Shown here one piece after another: positions 36,821-45,701 of a DNA stretch of 64,000 nucleotides (position 1 is its first letter; the number at the start of each line of letters is the position of its first letter). The stretch is from Blautia wexlerae DSM 19850 (lineage in GTDB: Bacteria > Bacillota > Clostridia > Lachnospirales > Lachnospiraceae): NCBI RefSeq assembly GCF_025148125.1, contig NZ_CP102267.1, positions 1,052,001-1,116,000 on the forward strand, given 5' to 3'. Under the pieces are notes generated by a model. The model did no database searches. It was given only the letters and a program-made list of their open reading frames with translations, and was not told the DNA's origin. The position numbers and the translations under genes are program-made.

Positions 36821-38104
36821 TTATGCGTTTTTTAATGCCTGTTCGATGTCAGCAATGATGTCTTCAACATTTTCAATACCAACGGAGAGACGGATCATTC
36901 CCGGTGATACACCGGCTTCTGCAAGTTGTTCGTCGTTCATCTGACGGTGAGTATGGCTTGCAGGATGCAGGATCATGGTTTTGGATGCTGCTACGTGCGT
37001 TGCGATGGTGGCAAGCTTTAAGCTGTCCATAAAGCGGACTGCAGCTTCTCGGCCTCCTGTCAGTTCAAAGGAGATAACGCCGCAGGTTCTGCCTTCGTTC
37101 ATGTATTTCTGAGCAAGTGGATAGTATTTGTCATCAGGAAGTCCTGCATAGTTTACATGAGATACTTTCTCATGGGCATTCAGAAATTCTGCAATTCTTT
37201 GTGCATTATAGCAGTGACGTTCCACGCGGAGAGGAAGAGTTTCAAGTCCCAGGTTTAACAGGAAGCAGTTTGTAGGAGACGGGATAGAGCCCAGGTCACG
37301 CATTAACTGAGAGGTTGCCTTTGTGATATAAGCCTTCTTTCCAAACTGTTTAGTATAAATAACACCATGATAAGATTCATCCGGTTCAGTCAGTCCATGA
37401 TATTTATGTCCATAGGCATCCCAGTCAAAGTTACCGCTGTCAACGATAGCTCCGCCAACCTGCACAGCATGTCCGTCCATATATTTGGTTGTGGAATGGG
37501 TGACGATATCAGCTCCCCATTCAAAAGGACGGCAGTTTACAGGTGTAGCGAAGGTGTTGTCTACAATAAGCGGAACTTCATGTTCGTGAGCAACCTTTGC
37601 GAATTTTTCAATATCAAGAATTACCAGGGCCGGGTTTGCGATGGTCTCTGCGAAAAGTACCTTTGTATTAGGACGGAAGGCAGCTGCAATTTCTTCAGGG
37701 CTAGCATCGGTGTCAACGAAAGTGCAGTCAATGCCAAGCTTTTTGAAGGTAACAGCCAGGAGGTTAAAGGTTCCTCCGTAAATAGTAGAAGCCGCCACAA
37801 CATGATCACCTGCTTCGCAGATATTGAAGACTGCATAGAAGTTGGCAGCCTGTCCGGAAGAGGTAAGGATAGCGGCAACACCACCCTCCAGATCTGCAAT
37901 TTTTGCTGCTACAGCATCATTTGTGGGGTTCTGCAGACGGGTATAGAAGTATCCTTCTGCCTTAAGATCGAAGAGCTGTCCCATTTCATCAGTAGTATCA
38001 TATTTATAAGTGGTACTCTGATAAATCGGGAGTGCGCATGGTTCACCCTTAGACGGAGTGTAACCGGAATGGAGACATTTAGTCTCGACTTTAAAGTCAC
38101 TCAT
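36821..38104 (-). CDS. metY: O-acetylhomoserine sulfhydrylase / aminocarboxypropyltransferase
   Basis: PLP enzyme of the Cys/Met metabolism family, 427 residues, making homocysteine directly from O-acetylhomoserine and sulfide. Family blocks are ETKCLHSGYTP, LPIYQSTTYKY, YTRLQNPTND and SSGQAANFYAVFNICEAGDH. The PLP lysine is Lys207 in HSTTKYMDGH, and a late block is LPDDKYYPLAQKYM. The length and the longer middle region fit MetY rather than the shorter MetB/MetC. ATG follows AAAGGAAC. The 100-base leader is too short for a SAM riboswitch and none is seen. Confidence 0.94.
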   Translation of the reverse strand: MSDFKVETKCLHSGYTPSKGEPCALPIYQSTTYKYDTTDEMGQLFDLKAEGYFYTRLQNPTNDAVAAKIADLEGGVAAILTSSGQAANFYAVFNICEAGDHVVAASTIYGGTFNLLAVTFKKLGIDCTFVDTDASPEEIAAAFRPNTKVLFAETIANPALVILDIEKFAKVAHEHEVPLIVDNTFATPVNCRPFEWGADIVTHSTTKYMDGHAVQVGGAIVDSGNFDWDAYGHKYHGLTEPDESYHGVIYTKQFGKKAYITKATSQLMRDLGSIPSPTNCFLLNLGLETLPLRVERHCYNAQRIAEFLNAHEKVSHVNYAGLPDDKYYPLAQKYMNEGRTCGVISFELTGGREAAVRFMDSLKLATIATHVAASKTMILHPASHTHRQMNDEQLAEAGVSPGMIRLSVGIENVEDIIADIEQALKNA

Positions 38105-38205
38105 GAGTTTAGTTCCTTTCTTATGTGAAATATTGCTTCAATAAAATATTGTATTAATATTGGGAAAATTGTGATGATATTGATACAAAATTTCATGATA
38201 GTCTT

Positions 38206-38367
38206 AGAGCGTGTCTGAAAAATCATTCCCGCAATCTGCACGCCCCACTTTGCGGGATATTTCACCCGAATTCAGTTGCCGTAGCCCGCTACGGCGCCCT
38301 CATCCGGGCAAAATATCCCACAAATTGTGACGCACATCTTGCAGAAAGCCTTTTTCAGACACACTCT
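38206..38367. repeat. MITE-like element, long copy (162 bases)
   Basis: Terminal inverted repeats AGAGCGTGTCTGAAAAATCA and, on the other strand, AGAGTGTGTCTGAAAAAGGC. The interior folds into nested hairpins, including GGATATTT...AAATATCC-like arms and GCCGTAGC/GCTACGGC. It is immediately followed by a short copy sharing its right half. A related element is at 41856-41980 and a tip remnant at 61621-61635. Confidence 0.82.
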
Positions 38368-38440
38368 AGAGCGTGTTTGAAAAATCATTCCCACAAATTG
38401 TGACGCACATCTTGCGGAAAGCATTTTTCAAACATACTCT
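38368..38440. repeat. MITE-like element, short copy (73 bases)
   Basis: Begins AGAGCGTGTTTGAAAAATCA at the base after the long copy ends, and closes with TTTTTCAAACATACTCT. The interior CCCACAAATTGTGACGCACA is the right half of the long copy, so it looks like an internal-deletion derivative in tandem. Confidence 0.8.
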
Positions 38441-38499
38441 GGAAAAATTATACTGCTGAAAGTGAGAGAAGACAATATTAAAAAATGAAATAAAAAAAT

Positions 38500-38643
38500 G
38501 CTCAGGCTTTTTCTAACCAGCCGTGAGCAAAAAAAGAAAATAAAAAATGCCCAGGCTTTTTCTAACCAGCCGTGAGCAAAAAAGAAAATAAAAAATGCCC
38601 AGGCTTTTTCTAACCAGCCGTGAGCAAAAAAGAAAATAAAAAA

Positions 38644-38644
<1 letters not shown>
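38500..38644 (-). terminator. Three tandem 48-base terminator units behind tRNA-Phe
   Basis: Units at 38500-38548, 38549-38596 and 38597-38644. Each gives, on the minus strand, a hairpin (GCTCA-GGCT with AGCC-TGGGC) followed by a T-rich tract. Units 2 and 3 are identical as read; unit 1 differs by one substitution and one extra A. The GCCCAG motif at each unit edge repeats the 3' acceptor stem of the tRNA, which suggests how the duplication arose. Confidence 0.85.
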
Positions 38645-38716
<72 letters not shown>

Positions 38717-38751
38717 ATTTGGTCTGTGAACTGTTGTGTATCACAGGCCTT

Positions 38752-38780
38752 ATAATAGCATATCGATTGTTTGAATGCAA
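38752..38780 (-). promoter_or_regulatory. Promoter of tRNA-Phe
   Basis: On the minus strand, TTGCAT (38775-38780), a 17-base spacer and TATTAT (38752-38757), with the start about 30 bases before the tRNA. Confidence 0.7.
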
Positions 38781-38832
38781 GTAATTTTTATGATTTTTGC
38801 GAAAAAAGAGAAAATTATAACAAAAATTTATT

Positions 38833-40017
38833 TTATCTTGCCATAAGGTAGATTTTTTCCATATCTCTCATATTGAGCTGTTTAAAGACTCCAATGGTGC
38901 GAGTGTCCTCAAAACTGCATTTGAATGCAAGATCATGAATTTGCTGATCTGTGAGATCCAGCCCCAGTTCATGTAAACTGGTGGGCATTTCTACAGACCG
39001 GAAGAAATTTTCCATTGCTTCAATTCCTGCAAGGGCTGTTTCTTTATAATCAGTTCCACATGGAATGTCAAATACATTGGTGGCAAACTGAGCAAAACGT
39101 TCAGGGTTCACCTCGTAGACGTATCGTGCCCAGCTTCCCCAGATAGCTGCCAGACCTGCTCCGTGAGTTACATTGTAGACACCTCCCAGTTCATGTTCAA
39201 GCTGGTGGCATGCCCAGTCACCACCACCTGTACCGCATCCGGTCAGACCGTTGTGGGAAAGGCTTCCTGCCCACATAATTTCTGCCCTGGCGCTGTAATT
39301 GTCTGGTTCTTTCATAAGAATACGGGCATTGTAAATGACTGTCTGCATCAGAGCTTCGCTGATACTATCTGTAATCTCCATAGTTTCAATATTTACAAAA
39401 TATCGCTCCATGGTGTGCATGAGGATATCTACACATCCGCTTTCTGTCTGATACTGTGGGAGTGTGTAGGTGAGACGTGGATTTAAGATGGCAAATTTCG
39501 GCCTGCAGTAATCTGTCTTTGCACATCCACGTTTTTCTTTTGTTTCTTCATTTGTGATAACACTGGAACTGCTCATTTCACTTCCGGAAGCCGCAATTGT
39601 AAGGATGACACCAATGGGCAGACAGCCGGTTGGAACAGCTTTTTTCAGACAGAAATCCCAGACATCATTGTTCGGATTGGCAACGCCATAGCCGATGGCT
39701 TTGGAAGAGTCAATAACACTTCCTCCTCCTACAGCAAGGATAAAGTCTACATGTTCTTTTTGGCATAATTCGATTCCCTCGCGGACTTTGGAAAGAAGTG
39801 GATTAGGAATGACACCACCCAGGGTGATGTATTCAAGACCTTCTTCTTTCAGATTAGAAGTGATCTCATCAATCAGTCCGGAACGGACAGCACTCTGACC
39901 TCCATAATGGATCAAAACTTTTTTTGCTCCATACTTCTTCAGCAGGGAACCTGCCTGAAGGTGGGTATCTTTGCCAAAGAGAACCTGTGTTGGTGTATAA
40001 TATTCAAAATTTCTCAT
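38833..40017 (-). CDS. Iron-containing alcohol dehydrogenase
   Basis: Group III (iron-dependent) alcohol dehydrogenase, 394 residues, closest in style to butanol dehydrogenase/YugJ. The nucleotide-binding region is FILAVGGGSVIDSSKAIG near residue 95. The metal site includes the HQLEHELGGVYNVTHGAGLA block (His ligands) near 270. The N-terminus NFEYYTPTQVLFGKDT is typical. It reduces aldehydes with NAD(P)H during fermentation; the physiological substrate is unknown. Start ATG is at 40015-40017, behind AGGAGG, and the promoter lies at 40122-40150. It is divergent from the sugar-uptake locus. No clear terminator follows on the minus strand before the tRNA promoter. Confidence 0.93.
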   Translation of the reverse strand: MRNFEYYTPTQVLFGKDTHLQAGSLLKKYGAKKVLIHYGGQSAVRSGLIDEITSNLKEEGLEYITLGGVIPNPLLSKVREGIELCQKEHVDFILAVGGGSVIDSSKAIGYGVANPNNDVWDFCLKKAVPTGCLPIGVILTIAASGSEMSSSSVITNEETKEKRGCAKTDYCRPKFAILNPRLTYTLPQYQTESGCVDILMHTMERYFVNIETMEITDSISEALMQTVIYNARILMKEPDNYSARAEIMWAGSLSHNGLTGCGTGGGDWACHQLEHELGGVYNVTHGAGLAAIWGSWARYVYEVNPERFAQFATNVFDIPCGTDYKETALAGIEAMENFFRSVEMPTSLHELGLDLTDQQIHDLAFKCSFEDTRTIGVFKQLNMRDMEKIYLMAR

Positions 40018-40374
40018 AATATGTAAACGACCTCCTATAGATTGAAAGGTTAACTGAATCAGGTAAGTCCTCTGCTTTAATTGTAAAATGTAATGAGCAG
40101 TAGGTGGGACTTCCTTTTTATATTAAAGCAAATAATGGAAAAATAGTCAAAAAATAATAAAAAAATTAAAATTTGAAAGTAATTTTTGCTGGTTCTCAGA
40201 AGACATTTTTGGAAAGATTCCAGTACAGATATCTATAATTTTCTGCACACAGAAAACGGAAAGACAGAAATTTATAGATTTTGGACAGAATATTTTATGG
40301 GCATTATGTGAATGGAATGCTATGATAAATACACTTAAATATACAAAGTGAACAAAAAAAGGAGGAAACAAGAA
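40018..40374. promoter_or_regulatory. Divergent promoter region of the alcohol dehydrogenase and sugar-uptake locus
   Basis: Minus strand: TTGACT (40145-40150), 17 bases, TTTAAT (40122-40127). Plus strand: TGGGCA (40298-40303), 17 bases, TATGAT (40321-40326) with an extended TGC before it. No catabolite-response element close to consensus was found. No gene is credible in this gap. Confidence 0.55.
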
Positions 40375-41742
40375 ATGAAAAAAAGAATGTATAAGATTAT
40401 GGCACTTGCCATGACAGCAGCTATGGTGGTACCTATGGCAGCGCAGACAACGGTATTTGCAGCTGACGACAAAGAAATTACCTACTGGAATATCGCGGTA
40501 GAGAGTCCGGATAAAGATATTGTTACCGCAGCAGTAGATAAGTTCAACAAAGAAACAAAGTCAGGCTACACTGTAAATCAGGTATCCATTCAGAACGATA
40601 CATACAAAGAAAAACTTGTTATCGCAATGAGCTCCGGTGAGTGTCCTGATATGTACTCAAGCTGGTCCGGTGGTCCGATGTATGAATATATTGATTCCGG
40701 ATTTGCTCAGCCGATTGATGATCTTCTTGATAAGTCCGATGTTAAAGATAAACTTCTGGATGCAGCTATTGAACAGGGAAGCTACAACGGACATGTATAT
40801 GCGATCCCATATCTGAATGTTTCTCTGGCAGGTATCTTCTACAACAAAGATATGTTTGAACAGTACGGACTTGAAGAACCGAAGACATTAGCTGATCTGG
40901 AAAATATCTGTGCAACATTAAAAGAAAACGGAATTACACCTTTTGCACTTGCTAATGGTTCCAAATGGACAGGTTCCATGTACTTCATGTCTCTGGCAGC
41001 ACGTTATGGCGGACTGGAACCATTCCAGAATGCAGTTGCAGGAACCGGCAAATTCACAGATGACTGCTTCATCAAAGCAGGTGAGAAGATTCAGGAGTGG
41101 GTTAACAACGGATACTTCCCGGATGGCGTAAACTCCTTAAGCGAAGATGACGGACAGGCAAAACAGTTAATGTATCAGGAGACCGCAGGTATGCTTCTCT
41201 GTGGCTCATGGTATACAGGAACATTCCAGTCTGACAGTGAGGAATTCTATCAGAAGATCGGCTGGTTCCCATTCCCTGCAATTGATGATTCCGATGCTGA
41301 TCCTACAATCCAGATCGGTACTGTAGGTGATCAGTTCATTTCCTTCAACTGTGAAGGTGATAAACTTGCAGCAGCATTTGAATGTGCAACAGATCATTTA
41401 TCTGATGAAGTTGCAGACATGACATACTCTAACAACAAGATTGTTCCTGTAAAAGATGCAGGAGACCACATTTCAGACCCTGTTGTAAAGGAAATTTTTG
41501 ATGCAGCTCAGGAAGCATCTTCTATCCAGTTGTGGTATGACCAGTATCTGCCAACATCTGTTGCATCTGCACATCTTGATGGCTTACAGGAAGTATTTGG
41601 TCTGACAAAGACTCCTCAGGAAGCACAGGAAGAAATGCAGAAAGCAATGGACGAATATTTAAGTACCAAATCTGATTCCGGCGCAGCAGATGATACTGCA
41701 GAAGAAGCTACAGATGATGCAGCAGCAGATGATGCTGAATAA
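40375..41742 (+). CDS. Sugar ABC transporter solute-binding protein (family 1), without a lipobox
   Basis: 455 residues, binding a sugar or oligosaccharide outside the cell and delivering it to the permeases encoded next. Family features are KEITYWNIAVESPDKDI, SSGECPDMYSSWSGGPMYEY, GHVYAIPYLNVSLAGIFYNK and AGMLLCGSWYTGTF. The signal peptide (MKKRMYKIMALAMTAAMVV to AAQTTVFAAD) has an A-x-A type cleavage site but no Cys, so no lipid anchor is predicted, unusual for a Gram-positive binding protein. The C-terminus is a 25-residue Ala/Asp/Glu tail. ATG 40375 follows AAAGGAGG. A hairpin after the gene may lower expression of the permeases. Confidence 0.92.
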   Translation: MKKRMYKIMALAMTAAMVVPMAAQTTVFAADDKEITYWNIAVESPDKDIVTAAVDKFNKETKSGYTVNQVSIQNDTYKEKLVIAMSSGECPDMYSSWSGGPMYEYIDSGFAQPIDDLLDKSDVKDKLLDAAIEQGSYNGHVYAIPYLNVSLAGIFYNKDMFEQYGLEEPKTLADLENICATLKENGITPFALANGSKWTGSMYFMSLAARYGGLEPFQNAVAGTGKFTDDCFIKAGEKIQEWVNNGYFPDGVNSLSEDDGQAKQLMYQETAGMLLCGSWYTGTFQSDSEEFYQKIGWFPFPAIDDSDADPTIQIGTVGDQFISFNCEGDKLAAAFECATDHLSDEVADMTYSNNKIVPVKDAGDHISDPVVKEIFDAAQEASSIQLWYDQYLPTSVASAHLDGLQEVFGLTKTPQEAQEEMQKAMDEYLSTKSDSGAADDTAEEATDDAAADDAE

Positions 41743-41792
41743 TCTTTAAAGGAAAGCAGGCATTCATTCTGACCTGAGTAAGGGTAGAAAAG

Positions 41793-41828
41793 AAGGGTTC
41801 TGCACATGCCGAAAGTGCAGAACCCTTT
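41793..41828 (+). terminator. Partial terminator between binding protein and permeases
   Basis: AAGGGTTCTGCAC and GTGCAGAACCCTT form a perfect 13-pair stem with a 9-base loop and a short T-tract. It would favour high binding-protein output over permease output. Confidence 0.75.
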
Positions 41829-41855
41829 ATCTTGAAAAACAATATGTGAGTACAC

Positions 41856-41980
41856 AGAGCGTGCTTGAAAAATCATTTCAATGTCAAATTACGTATCAGA
41901 CAGCATGTCAGAAAATATATAAAAACCATCTCAGAAATATATCTCTAACATATTCCGAAAGCATTTTTCAAACATACTCT
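41856..41980. repeat. MITE-like element inside the transporter operon (125 bases)
   Basis: Ends AGAGCGTGCTTGAAAAATCA and, on the other strand, AGAGTATGTTTGAAAAATGC, the same family as 38206-38440. The interior is AT-rich and differs from the other copies. It lies between the attenuator hairpin and the first permease gene. Confidence 0.8.
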
Positions 41981-42037
41981 GGCATACGTTAGGTCAGATG
42001 ATCAAATCTCAGAAAGTATTAAAAAGGAGGCACCAAA

Positions 42038-42940
42038 ATGAATGAAAAAGGGATATCTCTGGTTCAGTTAAGACAGAGAAAAACACGTCAGACAGCAGCA
42101 CTTTTTCTGGCACCTGTTATCATTTTATTAGTAGTATTTATCGCATATCCGATTATTGATACATTTATTACAAGCGGATACCAGTGGAATGGTATTTCCG
42201 CAGACAAGAAGATGGTAGGACTTGCAAACTGGGCAAAACTGATCAAAGATACAAAATTCTGGACAGCATTTAAGAACAACGTTATTATCATGATCTTATC
42301 TATCATTATCCAGATTCCGTTAGGACTTGCAATGGCAACATTCCTTGACTTTGGCGGTAAGAAACTTACAATTTTCAAGGTTATCTGGTTTATTCCAATG
42401 CTTATGTCTTCTGTTGCAATTGGTTTCCTTTTCACATACGCACTTGCAACAAACGGAGGTATTGCCAGCACAATTTCCGGATGGTTCGGAGGGGGCAATA
42501 TTGACCTTCTTGGTAATCCGAAATTAGCATTGATCACAGTTATTCTTATCATTGCATGGCAGTTTACACCATTCTACATGGTTTACTTTATGGCTGGTTA
42601 TACAAACATTCCATATGATGTATTTGAAGCAGCCAGAATCGATGGTGCTACAAGAGGACAGTATTTCTGGAAGATTGCACTTCCACTTCTTATTCCGTCA
42701 ATTAAGAGTGCAGCTATCCTTTCAATGGTTGGATCTTTGAAATACTTCGATCTGATCTATGTTATGACAGGGGGCGGTCCTGGTACTGCTACAGAGCTGA
42801 TGGCAACCTATATGTACAAAGAATCATTCAAGAACTTTAACATGGGTTATGGCTCAGCCATTGCAGGAGGTATGTTTATCCTGATTACAATGGTATCTAT
42901 GATTACTATGAAACTTATAAACGGAAAACAGGAGGATTAA
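42038..42940 (+). CDS. Sugar ABC transporter permease (MalF/UgpA type)
   Basis: 300-residue inner permease with six predicted membrane segments, starting at about residue 19 (QTAALFLAPVIILLVVFIAY). The EAA loop that docks the ATPase is AARIDGATRGQYFWKIALPLL near residue 200, followed by the typical LKYFDLIYVMTGGGPGTATE. ATG 42038 follows AAAAGGAGG. The second permease follows after 3 bases. No ATP-binding protein is encoded in this locus, so a shared MsmK-like ATPase from elsewhere is expected. Confidence 0.95.
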   Translation: MNEKGISLVQLRQRKTRQTAALFLAPVIILLVVFIAYPIIDTFITSGYQWNGISADKKMVGLANWAKLIKDTKFWTAFKNNVIIMILSIIIQIPLGLAMATFLDFGGKKLTIFKVIWFIPMLMSSVAIGFLFTYALATNGGIASTISGWFGGGNIDLLGNPKLALITVILIIAWQFTPFYMVYFMAGYTNIPYDVFEAARIDGATRGQYFWKIALPLLIPSIKSAAILSMVGSLKYFDLIYVMTGGGPGTATELMATYMYKESFKNFNMGYGSAIAGGMFILITMVSMITMKLINGKQED

Positions 42941-42943
42941 GGG

Positions 42944-43792
42944 ATGGACAGCTATAAGAAAAGTAGAAGAAAAAGCATCATAGCCTGGGTCATTGCTTTT
43001 GTTCTTGCTATCGGTGCAGCAATTGTATCATTTACACCTTTTATATTCATGGTGCTGAACTCATTCAAAGAGAAATTTGAGATGCTTACCAAGGGTGTAT
43101 TCCAGCTTCCTGATAAACTGAACTGGTCCAATTACACTGAGGTACTTACAGGAGGGTTTGCAAATTACTTCAAGAACAGTGTGATCGTTCTTGCAATTTC
43201 CCTGATCCTGCTGCTGTTTATTTCAGCATGTGCTTCTTATCCTCTGGCAAGATTTAAGTTTAAAATGGCACAGCCGATTTATGCGATCATTGTAGCCTGT
43301 ATGTCTATTCCTGTACATATTACATTGATCCCTGTGTTCAAAATGTCAAAGTCAACAGGACTTTATGATACAATCTGGTCACTGATCGGACCGTATGTCG
43401 CATTCGCAGTTCCGATTTCCGTATTTATCCTGACCAGCTTTATGAAAGAGATTCCGAGGGAAATCGAAGAATCTGCTGAAATTGACGGATGTGGAAAGAT
43501 TCAGATGTTCTTCTCCATGATTCTGCCGCTTTCCAAACCCGGAATGGCGACACTGGCAATTTACAATGGTGTAAATATGTGGAATGAGTTCTCTTTCGCA
43601 AATACACTGACACAGTCCTCACAGAATCGTACCCTGCCGCTGGCAATCTGGGAATTCCAGGGACAGTATTCTATGAATACACCAATGATCATGGCAGTTC
43701 TTACATTAACACTTTTACCAATGGTTATCATGTTCATTATTTTCCAGGATAAACTGGTAAAAGGTATGACTGCAGGTGCTGTAAAGGGTTGA
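42944..43792 (+). CDS. Sugar ABC transporter permease (MalG type)
   Basis: 282 residues, six predicted membrane segments. It begins with a basic SYKKSRRKSIIAWVIAF leader and includes the EAA loop ESAEIDGCGKIQMFFSMILPLS near residue 170 in the expected E-x-A-x-x-D-G form. It forms the transmembrane channel together with the preceding permease, from which it is separated by 3 bases (AGGAGG inside the end of that gene). The YesM-like kinase follows after about 120 bases. Confidence 0.95.
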   Translation: MDSYKKSRRKSIIAWVIAFVLAIGAAIVSFTPFIFMVLNSFKEKFEMLTKGVFQLPDKLNWSNYTEVLTGGFANYFKNSVIVLAISLILLLFISACASYPLARFKFKMAQPIYAIIVACMSIPVHITLIPVFKMSKSTGLYDTIWSLIGPYVAFAVPISVFILTSFMKEIPREIEESAEIDGCGKIQMFFSMILPLSKPGMATLAIYNGVNMWNEFSFANTLTQSSQNRTLPLAIWEFQGQYSMNTPMIMAVLTLTLLPMVIMFIIFQDKLVKGMTAGAVKG

Positions 43793-43913
43793 TTCTTTCT
43801 GCAGAATCTGTTGTGTCCATTTACCATTGAACATGGTATGATATTGGGGAGATAAAATCCCCCCTGATCATGTGGGTATATGTGAAATTATGTGACAGAT
43901 GAGGAAAGACAAC

Positions 43914-45701
43914 ATGAACAAATGGAAAACAAAATTCAGCCACTGGAAATTTGATAAAAAAATACTTTTACTTGTGACCGTCAGTATTCTTATTGTAACG
44001 CTGACGGTTGCAGGTGTTTCTCTGACTTTTTCTATAGCATCGATGAAAGAGCAGTCTGTAGAACTTCTGCAGATGCAGAATAATACAGTTGCGGAATCTT
44101 TTAAGGGATCAATGGATTCATATAAAGAAATCGTATTGGGTACGATCATGGATGATTCTGTGCAGAATTACTGCAGGCAGGTGCAGAGAAATGAGCTGAA
44201 GACAGCAGACATTGATGCAGTTTACAGCAAGCTGGAGAATCTGAATAATATGTATGAGAGTCTGAACTTTGCTGCCATTGTCAGTTCGGATTATAAGAGT
44301 TACTACTACAGAGGAAAGGGTTCTTTATCAGTTACGCAGTTTGAAGAAGTGTATCCCCAGGCATATGAGAGAAGCAAATATGCGAAGAAAGGAACGCTGA
44401 AAGTTGCCTATAATAACGATTATTATAAAGGGAACAGATATACATTGAGTCTGTATTATCCATTATATGATACCAGAAAAGTATCTGATGCAAGAGGGCT
44501 TCTGTGCATGAATTTCGATGATCCGGCAGTACAGAAGATGCTGGCTGTAGGAGATTCTTCAGCAGAAACAAGAGTAGTTGACACAGGTGGAATGATACTG
44601 CTTTCGAATGATAAAGAGGAGACAGGCCGTTACGTAAATTATATAGATGAGATGGAAAAAGGGATACAGATATTTACAAAGAATGGGAATATGTATGTAT
44701 GCCAGAAGATTAAGAATTGGAATTATTATGTAGTCAGTTCGATTTCTTTTTATAAACTGATGGAATCAGGATTCCATATAATGGTTGTTGTGATTCTGGT
44801 TCTGATCATAGTGCTGATCATAGTAAGCATTATTATAAGAGCACTGGTCAGGAAAATGTATCAGCCCCTTAATAAGGTAGTATCTAAGATGGATCATGTT
44901 GCAACAGGTTCCCTGAGAACAAGGATCAATGTTGACAATATGGGTGAAGATTTCACAAAGCTTGCAATTGGTTTTAACTCTATGATGGATGAAATCGAGG
45001 TGTTGATGGAACAGGTAAAACTGGAACAGCATCAGCTGGAGCAGATTCGTTTTAATGCCCTTCAGTCGCAGATTCAGCCGCATTTTCTTTATAATACACT
45101 GGAATGTATCCACTGGCAGGCGATTGCCGAAGGAAATAAAGAGATTTCCACAATGGTAAAGGCGCTGGCGAAATATTACAGGATCTGTCTCAGCAAAGGA
45201 CATGACGTGATCACGATCAGAGAAGAAGTAGAGCATATCAGGAATTATATGATTATCCAGAACATGAGATACGACAACATTATCGGAAGTGAGATTGTTG
45301 TAGAATCTCAGGTGGAAGAAAGCCTGATACCGAAGCTGACTCTGCAGCCACTGGTGGAGAATTCTATTTATCATGGAATGAAAGTAAAAGAGGGAAAAAC
45401 AGGTACACTTTATCTTACAGCATATAAAAATGAGGATGAAGTTATCATAAAGGTATCAGATACAGGCACAGGAATGAGTCAGGAACAGATAGATGAAATG
45501 AATGAACAGCTCTCCAGATACGAGGATTCCTTTGGATATGGAGTGCGAAACGTAAACAAGAGGATTGAACTTCTTTTTGGAGAGGGATATGGTCTTAATT
45601 ATCAGAAGAATGATTTGGGTGGGGTAACTGTCGTGATCCATCTGCCATATCAGACAGAAATCAAAAAGAATACAGCAGGAGGTGAGTGGACGTGTGTATA
45701 G
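43914..45701 (+). CDS. Sensor histidine kinase of the LytS/YesM family
   Basis: 595 residues: cytoplasmic start, first membrane segment (about 15-38), a roughly 240-residue extracellular sensing region, second membrane segment (about 283-306), HAMP domain, His_kinase (PF06580) domain with phosphoacceptor His390 in QSQIQPHFLYNTLE, and a HATPase domain with LQPLVENSIYHGM and DTGTGMS. I use ATG 43914 behind AGGAAAG; an in-frame ATG at 43899 lacks a ribosome site. It overlaps the response regulator gene. Location next to a sugar transporter implies sensing of the transported glycan or its binding protein. Confidence 0.94.
   Translation: MNKWKTKFSHWKFDKKILLLVTVSILIVTLTVAGVSLTFSIASMKEQSVELLQMQNNTVAESFKGSMDSYKEIVLGTIMDDSVQNYCRQVQRNELKTADIDAVYSKLENLNNMYESLNFAAIVSSDYKSYYYRGKGSLSVTQFEEVYPQAYERSKYAKKGTLKVAYNNDYYKGNRYTLSLYYPLYDTRKVSDARGLLCMNFDDPAVQKMLAVGDSSAETRVVDTGGMILLSNDKEETGRYVNYIDEMEKGIQIFTKNGNMYVCQKIKNWNYYVVSSISFYKLMESGFHIMVVVILVLIIVLIIVSIIIRALVRKMYQPLNKVVSKMDHVATGSLRTRINVDNMGEDFTKLAIGFNSMMDEIEVLMEQVKLEQHQLEQIRFNALQSQIQPHFLYNTLECIHWQAIAEGNKEISTMVKALAKYYRICLSKGHDVITIREEVEHIRNYMIIQNMRYDNIIGSEIVVESQVEESLIPKLTLQPLVENSIYHGMKVKEGKTGTLYLTAYKNEDEVIIKVSDTGTGMSQEQIDEMNEQLSRYEDSFGYGVRNVNKRIELLFGEGYGLNYQKNDLGGVTVVIHLPYQTEIKKNTAGGEWTCV

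Larger units (their letters stand above)
38105..38643. other. Repeat-rich gene-free region between metY and tRNA-Phe
   Basis: Holds the metY leader, two abutting inverted-repeat elements (38206-38440) and three tandem terminator units (38500-38644). Open frames here translate the tandem units as a 16-residue repeat and are not genes. Confidence 0.8.

Noticed and set aside
38105..38205. SAM riboswitch or T-box in the metY leader
   Set aside because: Only about 100 AT-rich bases separate metY from the repeat element. No S-box or T-box core is present.
40147..40371. Minus-strand frame of 74 codons upstream of the binding-protein gene
   Set aside because: It lies across the divergent promoter region and has no ribosome site or recognisable domain.
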